Assembly: GCA_963805915.1 (NCBI GenBank)
Contig: CAWDWD010000007.1
Span: 1-64,000, forward strand
Direction of reading: 5' to 3'
Length of the DNA stretch: 64,000 bases
From: JAEULH01 sp963805915
GTDB taxonomy: Bacteria; Pseudomonadota; Alphaproteobacteria; Rhodospirillales; Defluviicoccaceae
Shown here: positions 11,154 to 20,344 of the stretch, piece after piece
How positions within the stretch are numbered: position 1 is the first letter of the stretch
Layout of the letters: each line of letters starts with the position of its first letter
Program-made: the position numbers and the translations under genes
The notes under the pieces: generated by a model
The model's input: only the letters and a program-made list of their open reading frames with translations
What the model was told of the DNA's origin: nothing
The model's database searches: none

Positions 11154-12066
11154 TCAACCCGTCCTCGCCATGATCTGTGCAAGGCGCACGACGCCGGCTC
11201 CTATGGCGGTCGGCTCGTCGGAGGTGGCGAGCGCTTCGAGCACGTTGCCGGCCTCCAAACCATCCACCAGCTTCCGGTGCCGCGGCGCGAGCTTGCGAAG
11301 CGCCTCGAGCGAGCCGCCATATCCTTCCCCGGTCTCGGCATATTCGACGCCGGCGCTGTCCGGGAGCAGCCCGAGCGCGATCGCGGCCCCGCGCGCGGCG
11401 CCGCCGAAGGCGCCGAGCGGCACGACGAGGCGGCCGGCCTCCGCATGCAGCAGCGCTTCCTCGACGATGCCGGGCATGCGTCCCTGGTATCCGATTACCT
11501 TGCCGGAGGCGACGACGCGAAGAAGGGTTTCCTTGGCCATGGTCCGGCGCATGGCAGTAAGCGCATCCGCCGCCGCGGCCCCGCCGCTCCCTTTGCGCCG
11601 CCGCGCCAGCACCGCGATCAGGTCGCTCGGCGCGATGCCCGCCGTCTCGCCGTCCGGACAAGACCAGCCGCAGTCCGTCGCTGGTGGCGAAAACCGCATC
11701 GTAAGCGCCGTCGGCGCCCACAAACCGTGTCTCCGCGGCGGTTCCCAGTGCCTGAAGGTGCTGCACCAGATCGGCGTCGTCCGCACCCTGCCACGACGGA
11801 AACGGGAAGTAATGAACGATCGCCGGCCGCGCCGCGGGCCTGAGCTGGTTGCGATCGTAGGCCGCGGAGAGCGCCTCGAACAGCTCGCGGGTGTAGCCTT
11901 CGCGCCTGAGATCGCCGCCGTAGCCGACGCGAAAGCCCGCGCGAAGCAGGCTGACCAGCAGCTCGCTCAGCACCTGACGCAGGTGCCGCTCCAGGTAGCC
12001 GAAGCGGGCCAGGTCGGGGCCGTCGGAGACGGAAAGAGCGACGATGGGACGCTCCGGTCCGGTCAT
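11154..12066 (-). pseudogene. SLOG-superfamily nucleotide-sensor protein, one frameshift
   Basis: Begins MTGPERPIVALSVSDGPDLARFG. The pattern of an early VALSVS strand, then GFRVGYGGDLRREGYTRELFE, then GKVIGYQGRMPGIVEEALLHAEAG and LVVPLGAFGGAARGAAIALGL matches the SLOG (SMF/DprA-LOG) superfamily in its long defence-associated form, whose members are thought to bind nucleotide signals. The protein would have about 304 residues. The frame breaks near 11640-11660 between the two lobes. Its ATG overlaps the stop of the upstream TIR gene (ATGA), so the two are translationally coupled. By analogy with Thoeris, where a SLOG domain senses a TIR-made cyclic ADP-ribose, it may be the receptor; no SIR2 or nuclease effector is fused. 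Confidence 0.65.
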
Positions 12067-13320
12067 GGCGTCACCTCCAGCTCGGAAAGCGCCTTGAAAT
12101 CCAAGCCCAGTCCTTCGCTGCTCGCTTCGATGAGCGGGCGTTCATGCTCGTCGAGCGGCGGGTCGGGATAGACGATGGTAAGATCCTTCTTGCGAGTGGG
12201 ATCCTTCTTGCGGTCGATGCGGAGGTGGGCGACATCGACAAGCTCCGGCACCCGCAGGAAGTACGCGATCCCATCGGGATCCGAAGGCAGGTCCCCGTTG
12301 TCTTGCGCTTTCTTCACCGCCGCCTCGGCGCGCCGTCGCCAGATCATGCTCTTCAGAACCTCGGTCAGCATCGCCAGGACGATCCGCTCGATCTCGGCAG
12401 CCGCAAGCGCTGCGGCGGTGCCGGCGGCCCCGCTCGTAGGTCCGCCTGTCAGCGACCCGCATCGCCGGAACGTTTCCGGCGTACGGAAAGATCCTGGGCT
12501 CGCCGCGTTCGATCAGGTCGACGACCAGCAGCGGCCGGTGGTGGCACTTGCCGCGCAGGACCTCCCAGCGGCACCACGGCCGGCCGCCGTAGCGATCGCT
12601 GCGGATGGCGACCAGGGCGCTCCGGGCGATCTCCGCCTCGAACTGGCTGTCGAAGCGGGCGCCGCCGGGCAGGTCGGTGGCGTCGACGAAGGTCTCGACG
12701 CCGTACCGGTTGAGGGCGAGGTGGTTCTCGATGGCCTTGGCGACGGCCCAGCCGTCGGCCTTGGCGTGGCTGAGGAACAGCCGTTCGCGGTCGATCAGCA
12801 CGCCGTCGATGCTGCCGCCCCGCTGCCGCGCCACCGCATCCCGCGCCTTGAGGTGGCGGCCGATGGCGTTGACGATGTGGAGCAGCATGCGGGTGCGCCA
12901 CGGCGGATCGGTGTCGGTTCCCGGCCAGCCGGCGGTGGAGACGCGCTGGACCATGGACAGCCCCGGCAGCGGCTCGCCGCCGGTCCCGAACGGCAAGACG
13001 AGCGTCCGCTCGGGACGGGCGGCGCGTTCGCTTGCCAGCTCGGCGAAGAAGTCCCGCCAGTCTGCGCCGGCGGCATCCTGCAGGTCCCATGACTCCAGCA
13101 CGACGACGACGTTGACCTCCGCCGCGTCGAAGTCGATCGGCCGCGGCCGTCCCTTGGCGGATCCGTTCCAGGCGCGTGAGCGCACCCGCACCGGTATCCG
13201 CAGGCCGATGCCGTCGCGAACCAGCTCCTCGCCGTCGAGATGCGCCGCGACCGCCTCGGCGAGGCCGTCGCCGCGGGCGTCGCGGGGATGCCAGACCACG
13301 TAGATCACTACCTGCGCCAC
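12063..13320 (-). pseudogene. TIR-domain protein with N-terminal TIR-like module, one frameshift
   Basis: Start is GTG at 13318-13320 behind GGGGGTG (VAQVVIYVVWHPRD). Residues 1-160 look like a degenerate TIR or TIR-like fold. Residues 178-300 are a clear TIR domain: RLFLSHAKADGW, then VETFVDATDLPGG, and RPWCRWE with candidate catalytic Glu at about residue 253. The C-terminal 100 residues are charged and helical (ELVDVAHLRIDRKKDPTRKKDLTIVYPDPP). A frameshift near 12420-12440 separates the TIR region from this tail. It forms a coupled operon with the SLOG gene and is divergent from copy B 149 bases away. Confidence 0.75.
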
Positions 13321-13469
13321 GCCACACCCCCAGTTGCTTCTGCCGCTGTTCCGATGCTAGCAGACCCGGCTGCCGTTGGCCGCAAGTCGATGCAAAAATA
13401 GGGATGCGCCGACGGCGGTGGGTGTAATCTGGTCCAGCGGGCACGAACCGCCTTTTGGGGGGCGGCGGG

Positions 13470-16237
13470 ATGGCGGAAGCCTACGATGTTTTCCTGAGCT
13501 ACAGCCGCAACGACTTGAACGCGGCAGCGCTGTTGCGCGCGCAGCTCGAGCGCGCCGGGCTGGCGGTGTTCAAGGACGACGCAGAGCATCCGCGAGGGCG
13601 AGCTGTGGCTCGAGCGCCTGCAGCAGGCGGTGGACGCGTGCGGCGCTTTCGTCGTGCTGGTCGGCAAGGACGGCGTGCGGCGCTGGATCGGCGCCGAGAC
13701 GCAGGTCGCCCTGAACCGTTACTTCGGGCCGCACGACGACGCCGAGCGCCTGCCGATCTTTCCGATCCTGCTCGGCGAGACGAAGGCCGAGGCGCTGCCG
13801 GCGTTCCTGAGGCTGTTCCAGGCGACGCCGTGGAACGGCGCCGATCGGCTGCCGGGCGAACTGTTCGGACAGATCTGCTCACGAACGATCGTCGCCAGAA
13901 AGGAAAGCACCTTCGAGGGCTGCCCCTTCGTCGGCCTCGCCGCCTACCGCATCGGACCAGGCGCATCTGTTCTTCGGCCGGCAGAAGGAGACGCTGGACG
14001 CGCTCGCCTGCTTCGACCGCCGTCCCGGCTTTCCCCCGGTGCGGTGGCTGGAGATCGCCGGCAACTCCGGCTCGGGCAAATCGTCGCTGATGCAGGCCGG
14101 GCTCTTGCCGCTGGTCGACCAGGGCTGGCTGTGGCCGCGCACCGGCTACGAACGTTGGACGCGTATCGGCCCGATGGTGCCGGGCGCCCACCCGGTGGAG
14201 ATGCTGGCGGAAAGCCTGCACCGCGCCTTCGGCGGCGGCATGGGCGAACGCTATCGCGCCCTGCAGGCCGACGACCACGGCCTCGCCTGGATGCTTCGAG
14301 ACAGCAGGCCCGATGACGACACCGCCTTCCTGCTCGCCGTCGACCAGTTCGAGGAGCTGTTCACCTTCGCCGATGAAGACGAACGGCGGCGGTTCGATCG
14401 CCTGCTCGCCGCCGCGCTCGCGGATGCCGACTGCCCGCTGTTCGTGATCTCGACGGTGCGCGCCGACTTTCTCGATCGCTTCGACGATCTGCCGCGCCTG
14501 GTCGCGGCGCGCAACCGGCTGGGTAGGACGTGGACGCTGCCGCCGATCGGTGTTGAGGGTCTGCGCGAGATCATCGACGGCCCGGCCCGTCTCGCCGGCC
14601 TCGACGTCAGCGAGGTGCGGGAAGCGATGGTCCGGGAGGCCGAGGACGAGCCGGGGGCGCTGCCGCTGGTCGAGAACGCGCTCTTCTGGCTGTGGGAGAA
14701 GCGCACGGACGGCCGGCTCAGCGGCAAGCTGTTGAGCGATCACGGCGGCATCGCCGGCATCCTCAGCCGGTGCGGCGACGATCTGCTCGCGGACCTCGAG
14801 CCGCGCCAGCGCGACCGGGCGCTGGAGCTCCTGTTCCGCATGGTGCTGATCGACCCGGAGGGCCGCCGCCACACCCGCCGGCGGATCCCGCTGGCCGAGG
14901 CAATCGCGGTCGCCGGTGGTGGCGAGCGCGGTCGTGATCTGGTCGACCGTCTCGCTGGCCGGCGCCGTCCCGACAGCGGCACGCGGCACGGGCCGCTGCG
15001 GCTGATCACCGTCAGCGAGGACGCTGGCGACAGGCGCGCCGGCGGCGCGGCAGGACCGCTGGGTCAACCTGATCCACGAGACGCTGATCCGCAGCAGGGG
15101 CCTCGACGCCGCTGGCAAGCCGCAGCCCTACTGGCCGACGCTGTGGACCTACATCGAGACCAACAAGGAACGGGCGGCGCGGCGGGAGCGGCTGCAGCTT
15201 CTGGCGCGGGAGTGGAAGGACCGCAAAGGCCTCTCCCGGTTGTTCGGCCTTGCCGGCTGGTCGTCGCTGTTTGGGTTCCGCCGGCTGGCCGCGCTGGGCA
15301 GCCTTGAGGAGCGGTATCTTCACTGGAGCCGCGGTCGTGCACTGGTCGAGATTGTGCTGCTGGCGGCTGTCGCCGGCATCGTTGGCGAGAGCGCATATTG
15401 GGCGAGGGTCGAGCACGACCTCCCCTATCAGGCCTTGGAGGCGCGGTGGACGCACTTGCTCGGCGTCCGGGAGCTGTCGTTCCCAGCATTCGCTCAAGTG
15501 CCGCCCGAAAATCGCTTGCCGTGGGTGACGATGCCCTATCATTCATGATGGGAAGCAAGAGCGGCGGGCAGGACGAGCAGCCGGTGCACCGGGTGACGTT
15601 CTCTCGGCCGTTCTTCATCGCGAGAACGGAGGTGACCTTCGCCCAGTACGACGCCTATGCAGACGCCACCGGACGCGCGAAGCCAAGCGACTCCGGTTGG
15701 GGCCGCGATGACCGCCCGGTCATTTACGTGAGCTGGGACGACGCACAAGCCTACGTGCGCTGGCTCGGTGCGATGATCGGCCATACCTGCCGCCTGCCGA
15801 GCGAGGCCGAGTGGGAATACGCCGCCCGTGCCGGCACGAAGACAAAATATGCGCTGCCGGCACCGCATGGCAGCGACGACATCGGAGGCAAAGGACTGGC
15901 TAACTGCGCCGACTGCGGGAGCGAGTGGGGTGGCAAGCAAACGGCGCCGGTCGCCAGCTTTCCGGCCAACGCCTGGGGTCTGCACGACATGCATGGCAAC
16001 GTCTGGGAGTGGGTCGAGGACTGCTACCACGAAAGTTACGAAGACGCGCCTGACGACGGGCGAGCATGGCGCGGGGAGGACGGCGGCGATTGTAGTTACC
16101 GCGTGCTGCGCGGCGGGTCCTGGGGCAGCAATCAGGGCATCGCCCGCTCGGCCTTCCGCCTCAGGTACAACCCGGACATCCGGGGCAGCTATATCGGCTT
16201 CCGCGTCGTCTGTTCGTTCCCATCAACTGGTCACTGA
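13470..16237 (+). pseudogene. TIR-STAND ATPase-FGE/C-type-lectin immune protein (copy B), several frameshifts
   Basis: ATG 13470 gives MAEAYDVFLSYSRND (TIR); the TIR Glu motif reads RRWIGAE. A FVGLAAYR linker leads to the STAND module (Walker A GNSGSGKSS; Walker B FLLAVDQFEELF), then a single membrane segment around ALVEIVLLAAVAGIVGESAYW (about 15345-15405) and the FGE/C-type-lectin domain with MMGSKSGG, RTEVTFAQYDAYA, GLHDMHGNVWEWVEDC and VLRGGSW. Shifts fall near 13580, 13970, 15040 and 15510. The membrane segment, absent in copies A and C, suggests a membrane-held sensor facing outward or anchored at the membrane. TIR plus linker are close to those of truncated copy D. Confidence 0.82.
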
Positions 16238-16245
16238 TCCCTGAC

Positions 16246-16267
16246 AAGCGGCGCGTCAGCGCCGCTT
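16246..16267 (+). terminator. Post-stop hairpin (copy B), identical to that of copy A
   Basis: The same 9-bp stem and GTCA loop as at 11089-11110, again starting eight bases after the stop. The following T-tract is broken (TTTCTTTC). Conserved spacing and sequence in two otherwise diverged genes suggest a functional or recently copied 3' cassette. Confidence 0.75.
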
Positions 16268-16512
16268 CGATTTCTTTCTCGTCCTTCGTGGCGGGACAGC
16301 ACTTGCCGCAAGGGTTGCTGTGGATCTTGCTGTAGCTCCCGTCGATTTTGCCGAAATCGTGCGCTTCGCCGACCGGCGAGGCAGCAAAGCTCGCCGCAGC
16401 GGGAGGGCGTGGCCGAGCTTTAGCCACCCAAAAAAACCGCGGGCTCTTGCGCAACCACGTTGGGTTTTTACTCCGCCATTGTACTACGTTTGGACTACTT
16501 TACAAAACGCTT
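16268..16512. other. Intergenic region between copy B and the MITE
   Basis: I see no supported gene. Codon-like stretches on the minus strand (for example HDFGKIDGSYSKIHSNPC) have no start and no recognised family. The last eight bases (16505-16512) are the left target duplication of the MITE. Confidence 0.4.
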
Positions 16513-16738
16513 CCTGATTACGCATCATCCTCAGCCATGGTCACGATCCCAAGTGCTTGTAAATCGGCAATTCAGGTCCGGCACGCATGCTCTTTGAGAG
16601 CGTCGGCCACTCGGGCATCCGACTTGGAGAGGGACTGCGGGCGAAGTGATCCTCCCGCAAGAATCTTCAACACACTGATTTCAAACAGTTGTTCGACGTC
16701 AGGAATTGCTGAGGATGGTGCGTAATCAGGAAACGCTT
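16505..16738. mobile_element. 218-bp MITE with IS1595-type ends
   Basis: The element is 16513-16730. Its ends are inverted repeats of about 24 bases beginning CCTGATTACGCA and ending CTCAGC. It is flanked by a perfect 8-bp duplication AAACGCTT (16505-16512 and 16731-16738). The same terminal sequence and duplication length belong to the IS1595-family element at 45943-46973, so this is a non-autonomous derivative likely moved by that transposase. It encodes no transposase. Confidence 0.9.
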
Positions 16739-16825
16739 ATTTGGAAGCAAGATAATAAGAACACATGAGCTTAAGGTTGGTGATCCCGCGTCTGGGGCGA
16801 GCAGCGCGGTCACAACCGGGACCTT

Positions 16826-18149
16826 TAGCAGGCTGCTGAAAAGGGTGGCGGTTTTTGCGCGTTCGTGATTCCTGATCTCGGGTTTGTGGTGGCCGGAGGT
16901 CGGGATGCGCGGGAGCGACACGGTTCGTGGGACGCTGTTCAGCTACGTGGACCTGGAGCAGCGGGTGCGTGCGGATCATCCGCTGCGGTTGATCCGCGGC
17001 ATTGTCAACGCGACGCTGGCCGGGCTCTCGGGTGAGTTCGACGCTCTGTATTCGCCCCATGGCCGCGAGTCGATCCCGCCGGAGCGGCTGCTGCGGGCGC
17101 TGCTGTTGCAGGCGTTCTATTCGATCCGCTCGGAGCGGCAACTGGTGGAGCGGATCGAGTTCGACCTTCTGTTTCGCTGGTTCATCGGCCTGGGCGTCGA
17201 TGATCCGGTGTGGGATGCAACGACCTTTACCAAGAACCGCGATCGCCTGCTGGAAGGCGATGTGGCGGTGAAGTTTCTGGCCGGGGTGCTGGCGCAGCCG
17301 CAGGTGAAGACGCTTTTGTCCGGCGAGCATTTCTCGGTGGACGGCACGCTGCTGGAGGCCTGGGCCAGCACCAAGAGCTTCCGCCCCAAGGACGGCTCCG
17401 GGCCGCCGCCGGATGCGGGACGCAATGGCGAGCAGGACTTCCGCGGGCAGAAGCGCTCCAATGAGACGCACGCGTCCACCACCGATCCGGATGCCAGGCT
17501 CTACCGCAAGGGCCGCAGCAAGGAGGCGAAGCTCTGCTTCATGGGGCATGCGCTGATGGAGAACCGCAACGGGCTGATTGTCGGCGCCGTCGCCACCCGC
17601 GCCTCGGGCCACGCCGAGCGGCTGGCCGCCGTGGAGTTGACCACGCCGCACGCGGAGGGGCCGGGGCGGGCGGAGCCGATCACGCTGGGCGCCGACAAGG
17701 GGTACGACACCCAGGACTTCGCAGCCGAGCTGGGCGAGATCGACGTCACCGCGCACGTGGCGCAGAACCTCAGCGGCCGGCGCTCGGCAATCGACGACGA
17801 GACGGCGCGCGATCCCGGCTACGCGGTCAGCCTGCGCATCCGCAAGCGCATCGAGGAGGCCTTCGGCTGGGCCAAGACCGTTGCCGGGCTCAGCAAGGCC
17901 CGCCACCGCGGGCTGGCGAAGATCGACTGGCAGTTCACCTTCGCCATGGCCGCCTACAATCTCGTCCGGCTGCCAAAGCTGCTCAAAGCCCCGGCCTGAC
18001 GGCCGGACTCCGTCCGGAGTGTCCTCAGGGTCCGAAAACTCCCGGCCAAACGACGGTAGCAACGACGGTCGCCAGCCTCAGCACCAGCAAATGACCCCAC
18101 ACCAACCGCGAAGGTCCGAGCAACCAGGCGCCATTTCAGCAGCCTGCTA
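16826..18149 (+). mobile_element. IS5-family insertion sequence
   Basis: The perfect 16-bp inverted repeat TAGCAGGCTGCTGAAA opens the element at 16826-16841 and its complement closes it at 18134-18149. A TA dinucleotide at each outer edge could be part of the target. One intact transposase lies inside. The right end is only 11 bases from the next start codon, leaving little more than the ribosome site between. Confidence 0.9.
16905..17999 (+). CDS. IS5-family transposase, intact
   Basis: A 364-residue DDE transposase starting MRGSDTVRGTLFSYVDLEQ behind GGAGGT. It contains an N-terminal helix-turn-helix region (ERLLRALLLQAFYSIRSERQ), the first catalytic Asp in HFSVDGTLLEAWAS, a second in ITLGADKGYDTQDF and the C-terminal catalytic Glu region RKRIEEAFGWAKTVAGLSK. 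No frame damage is seen, unlike most neighbouring island genes, so the element may be active and recent. Confidence 0.92.
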   Translation: MRGSDTVRGTLFSYVDLEQRVRADHPLRLIRGIVNATLAGLSGEFDALYSPHGRESIPPERLLRALLLQAFYSIRSERQLVERIEFDLLFRWFIGLGVDDPVWDATTFTKNRDRLLEGDVAVKFLAGVLAQPQVKTLLSGEHFSVDGTLLEAWASTKSFRPKDGSGPPPDAGRNGEQDFRGQKRSNETHASTTDPDARLYRKGRSKEAKLCFMGHALMENRNGLIVGAVATRASGHAERLAAVELTTPHAEGPGRAEPITLGADKGYDTQDFAAELGEIDVTAHVAQNLSGRRSAIDDETARDPGYAVSLRIRKRIEEAFGWAKTVAGLSKARHRGLAKIDWQFTFAMAAYNLVRLPKLLKAPA

Positions 18150-18160
18150 GGGAGGAGACC

Positions 18161-18823
18161 ATGCCCGCGAACACGCAACCGCTGGATACCAGCGAGGATA
18201 CGCGCCGCCTGATTGACGCAGTGGTAAGAGATCTCGTTCCGGCTCAGACGAGCGCCAGTCGGGACTTTGGGCAAGACGTGGCGGGTTCCGCGCCCGCCGA
18301 TACTCCGCCTGCCCAAGATGCGCAACGGCTCTTCGACGGTATTCTGCAGAGCGTGATTCGGTACGCCTTACCACGGCTGACGACAAGTGTGCTAGGTATG
18401 CTCCAGCAGCGCCGGCGCGAGCTTCAAATCCCGGATCAGCGAGACGCCGCTTCTGTCGAGCGGGATCTTCAAGCAATCCTCAATGCAGTGCTGCCACAGA
18501 TTGTCCAGGCTGTACCAGTAATCGCAGGTGCGCTCAGCGGAAGGCCGGCTCCTCGCGGGGCGGAGGAGGAAGGCCAACGCTTCTTGCCCTTCCTTGCCGC
18601 CCTCCTACCGGCCGTTATTTCGGCCGTTCCGAGCATTATTAGCGTCTTCAACCAGCAACGCGGTGCGGATGCCACTCCGCCGTCGATCTCGGACCCAGAC
18701 GTGTCGCAGCGATTCATCGGCCCACTGCTGCAGACCTTCGTGCCGCAGCTGCTCCAAGCAGCGCCGTCCATCCTTCAAGCAATCTTCGGTGGCGGTAGTC
18801 GAGACGTCGGCGCCGCTTGGTAA
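18161..18823 (+). CDS. Four-repeat hydrophobic helical protein, candidate membrane effector
   Basis: An intact 220-residue protein starting behind GGGAGGAG. I do not recognise the family. It contains four similar hydrophobic helical repeats at about residues 57-80, 103-126, 141-164 and 185-209, each with a pattern like LLP-x-V-x-x-A-x-P-x-I, joined by charged or Pro-rich linkers (for example GRPAPRGAEEEGQR). Cysteines are absent and there is no signal peptide. The next gene on the same strand, 93 bases on, is a metacaspase. Soluble linkers between membrane-seeking repeats, next to a caspase-like protease, are what one expects of a protease-released pore former, but that is inference. It could instead be an adaptor or substrate. 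Confidence 0.6.
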   Translation: MPANTQPLDTSEDTRRLIDAVVRDLVPAQTSASRDFGQDVAGSAPADTPPAQDAQRLFDGILQSVIRYALPRLTTSVLGMLQQRRRELQIPDQRDAASVERDLQAILNAVLPQIVQAVPVIAGALSGRPAPRGAEEEGQRFLPFLAALLPAVISAVPSIISVFNQQRGADATPPSISDPDVSQRFIGPLLQTFVPQLLQAAPSILQAIFGGGSRDVGAAW

Positions 18824-18916
18824 GCTACGCGCGTCCAAAGTCGGCAGTCACGGAGTTAACTCGGTGACGCTCCTCTCATCCGAAGGTCTAGGACGATGCT
18901 GGGCAAGAATTGAGCG

Positions 18917-20098
18917 GTGTTTACCCGCACCCTGAGGCGCGGCCTCAGTGGCGAAGACGTACGACAGCTCCAAGATCTGCTGCGGAGCGCTGGCTTCGAT
19001 CCAGGGACCTCGGATGGGGACTTTGGGCCGGCAACCCACGACGCCGTTGTGGCGTTTCAGCGGTCTCAGGGCCTTGAGCCGGATGGTGCAGCCGGTCCAA
19101 TAACGATCGCGGCGCTCACCAGAGCGGTGACCGAAGCAAATGCACCTGAAGGGAGGACGGCGACCGGCCTGTCCTTACATATCGGCCTCAACCGGGTGGA
19201 CAACGCCGCCTATGGCTTTCCGGTGCCCAACTTGTCTGGATGCATCAATGATGCGAACGACATGCGGGAAATCGCCGACAGCCGCGGCTTTCAGACCCGC
19301 CAGCTTCTCGACGAGATGGCTACCTCTGCGGCCGTGGCCTCATCCATCGAGCAGGCTGCAGAGAGGCTCTATCCGGGCGACCTGTTTTGGATCAGCTATT
19401 CGGGGCACGGTAGCCAAGTTCCCGACCCGTCCGAACCCGATCAACGGAGCGAGACCTGGGTATTATGGAACCGTCAGCTGATTGACGACGAACTCTACGC
19501 CTTGTGGGGTCGGTTCCGGCGAGGCGTCCGGATCTTGCTGATTTCCGATAGCTGCCACAGCGGCAAGGTGTCTCGTCAGTTAGCACTCGTCAACGCGGCG
19601 GTCGCAACGGTGCTCCGGAATGGGCGCACAGCGGCTACGCGTGGCACTGGAGGGCCGGCACTCGATCTTGTGGAGGGCCTGGTGCGCGACGCTGTGCGTG
19701 AGGTCTTTCCTACAATGCCCGCGTCCCGCGATGCTGACTTTGTCGAACAGATGCGTCTTTTAGATGAGCGCCTGGGATTCCAGGATGCGGCTGAGCGCGC
19801 CGCCCTTTATCGAACGGAGTTGGCTCGAAGCGCGAGCGCACCCGCTCCAGAATGCAGTGTCCTGCTGATCTCGGGCTGCCAGGATAATCAAACTTCAAGC
19901 GACGGCCGCCCCGAGCCATCTGGGCACCAGAATGGAGCATTCACGAGGGCCCTTCGAAATGCATGGGAGTCAGCGACGGACTATGTCGATCTCCACGCGC
20001 GAATCCTTCAACAAATGCCGTCGACTCAGTCACCGAACCTGTATTGGGCGACCGACCGTGACCCAGCTTTCGAAGCGCAGCGGCCGTTCACTATTTGA
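18917..20098 (+). CDS. Metacaspase (peptidase C14) with N-terminal peptidoglycan-binding domain
   Basis: An intact 393-residue protein from GTG 18917. Residues 8-70 are a PG_binding_1 fold (RGLSGEDVRQLQDLL, DGDFGPATHDAVVAFQ, DGAAGPITIAAL). Residues 84-390 are a caspase-like peptidase: ALHIGLN-type strand LSLHIGLNRVD, then CINDANDMREIA, catalytic His164 in SYSGHGS and Cys213 in SDSCHSGK. No signal peptide is evident, so the wall-binding-type domain may act as a general interaction module. The gene follows the hydrophobic-repeat gene and probably shares its transcript. Bacterial metacaspases in defence islands usually act by proteolytic activation of a partner. Confidence 0.88.
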   Translation: MFTRTLRRGLSGEDVRQLQDLLRSAGFDPGTSDGDFGPATHDAVVAFQRSQGLEPDGAAGPITIAALTRAVTEANAPEGRTATGLSLHIGLNRVDNAAYGFPVPNLSGCINDANDMREIADSRGFQTRQLLDEMATSAAVASSIEQAAERLYPGDLFWISYSGHGSQVPDPSEPDQRSETWVLWNRQLIDDELYALWGRFRRGVRILLISDSCHSGKVSRQLALVNAAVATVLRNGRTAATRGTGGPALDLVEGLVRDAVREVFPTMPASRDADFVEQMRLLDERLGFQDAAERAALYRTELARSASAPAPECSVLLISGCQDNQTSSDGRPEPSGHQNGAFTRALRNAWESATDYVDLHARILQQMPSTQSPNLYWATDRDPAFEAQRPFTI

Positions 20099-20344
20099 GA
20101 CGACGTCGGCGACGATATGAGACGCGGCGCGCGGTTCTGTTGCAAGAACGCGGTCGCCTCGCAGGAAGGCCTGATCGTGTCGCGGGTGCTGAAGGAGCGC
20201 GAGCGCGACGCCCGCGACAACGAGATCGGCCGGCTGCTCGGCGGCTGGATCAGGAGCGAGAGCGCCTGAGATCGTTCGCGATGGCGGCGGCTGCGACGCA
20301 GCAGAGGCGGGGCGCCGGGGGAGCGGATCCGACCGGCGCCCGAG
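20099..20344. other. Junction region between metacaspase and TIR remnant
   Basis: A plus-strand frame (about 20117-20269, ending GRLLGGWIRSESA) looks codon-like but has no upstream partner or recognisable family. The minus strand has lost similarity to STAND proteins here. It is probably a scar of rearrangement. Confidence 0.35.

Noticed and set aside
16737..18062. Long minus-strand open frame across the IS5 element
   Set aside because: It is the antisense shadow of the intact transposase; GC-rich codon bias keeps the opposite strand open.
18161..18823. The hydrophobic-repeat protein as a bacterial gasdermin
   Set aside because: Gasdermins are largely beta-sheet with an N-terminal lipidated Cys; this protein is all-helical, repeat-built and lacks cysteine.
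20117..20269. Short plus-strand frame ending GRLLGGWIRSESA as a gene
   Set aside because: No recognised family and no ribosome site; it lies in a rearrangement junction. Kept only as a note in the junction entry.
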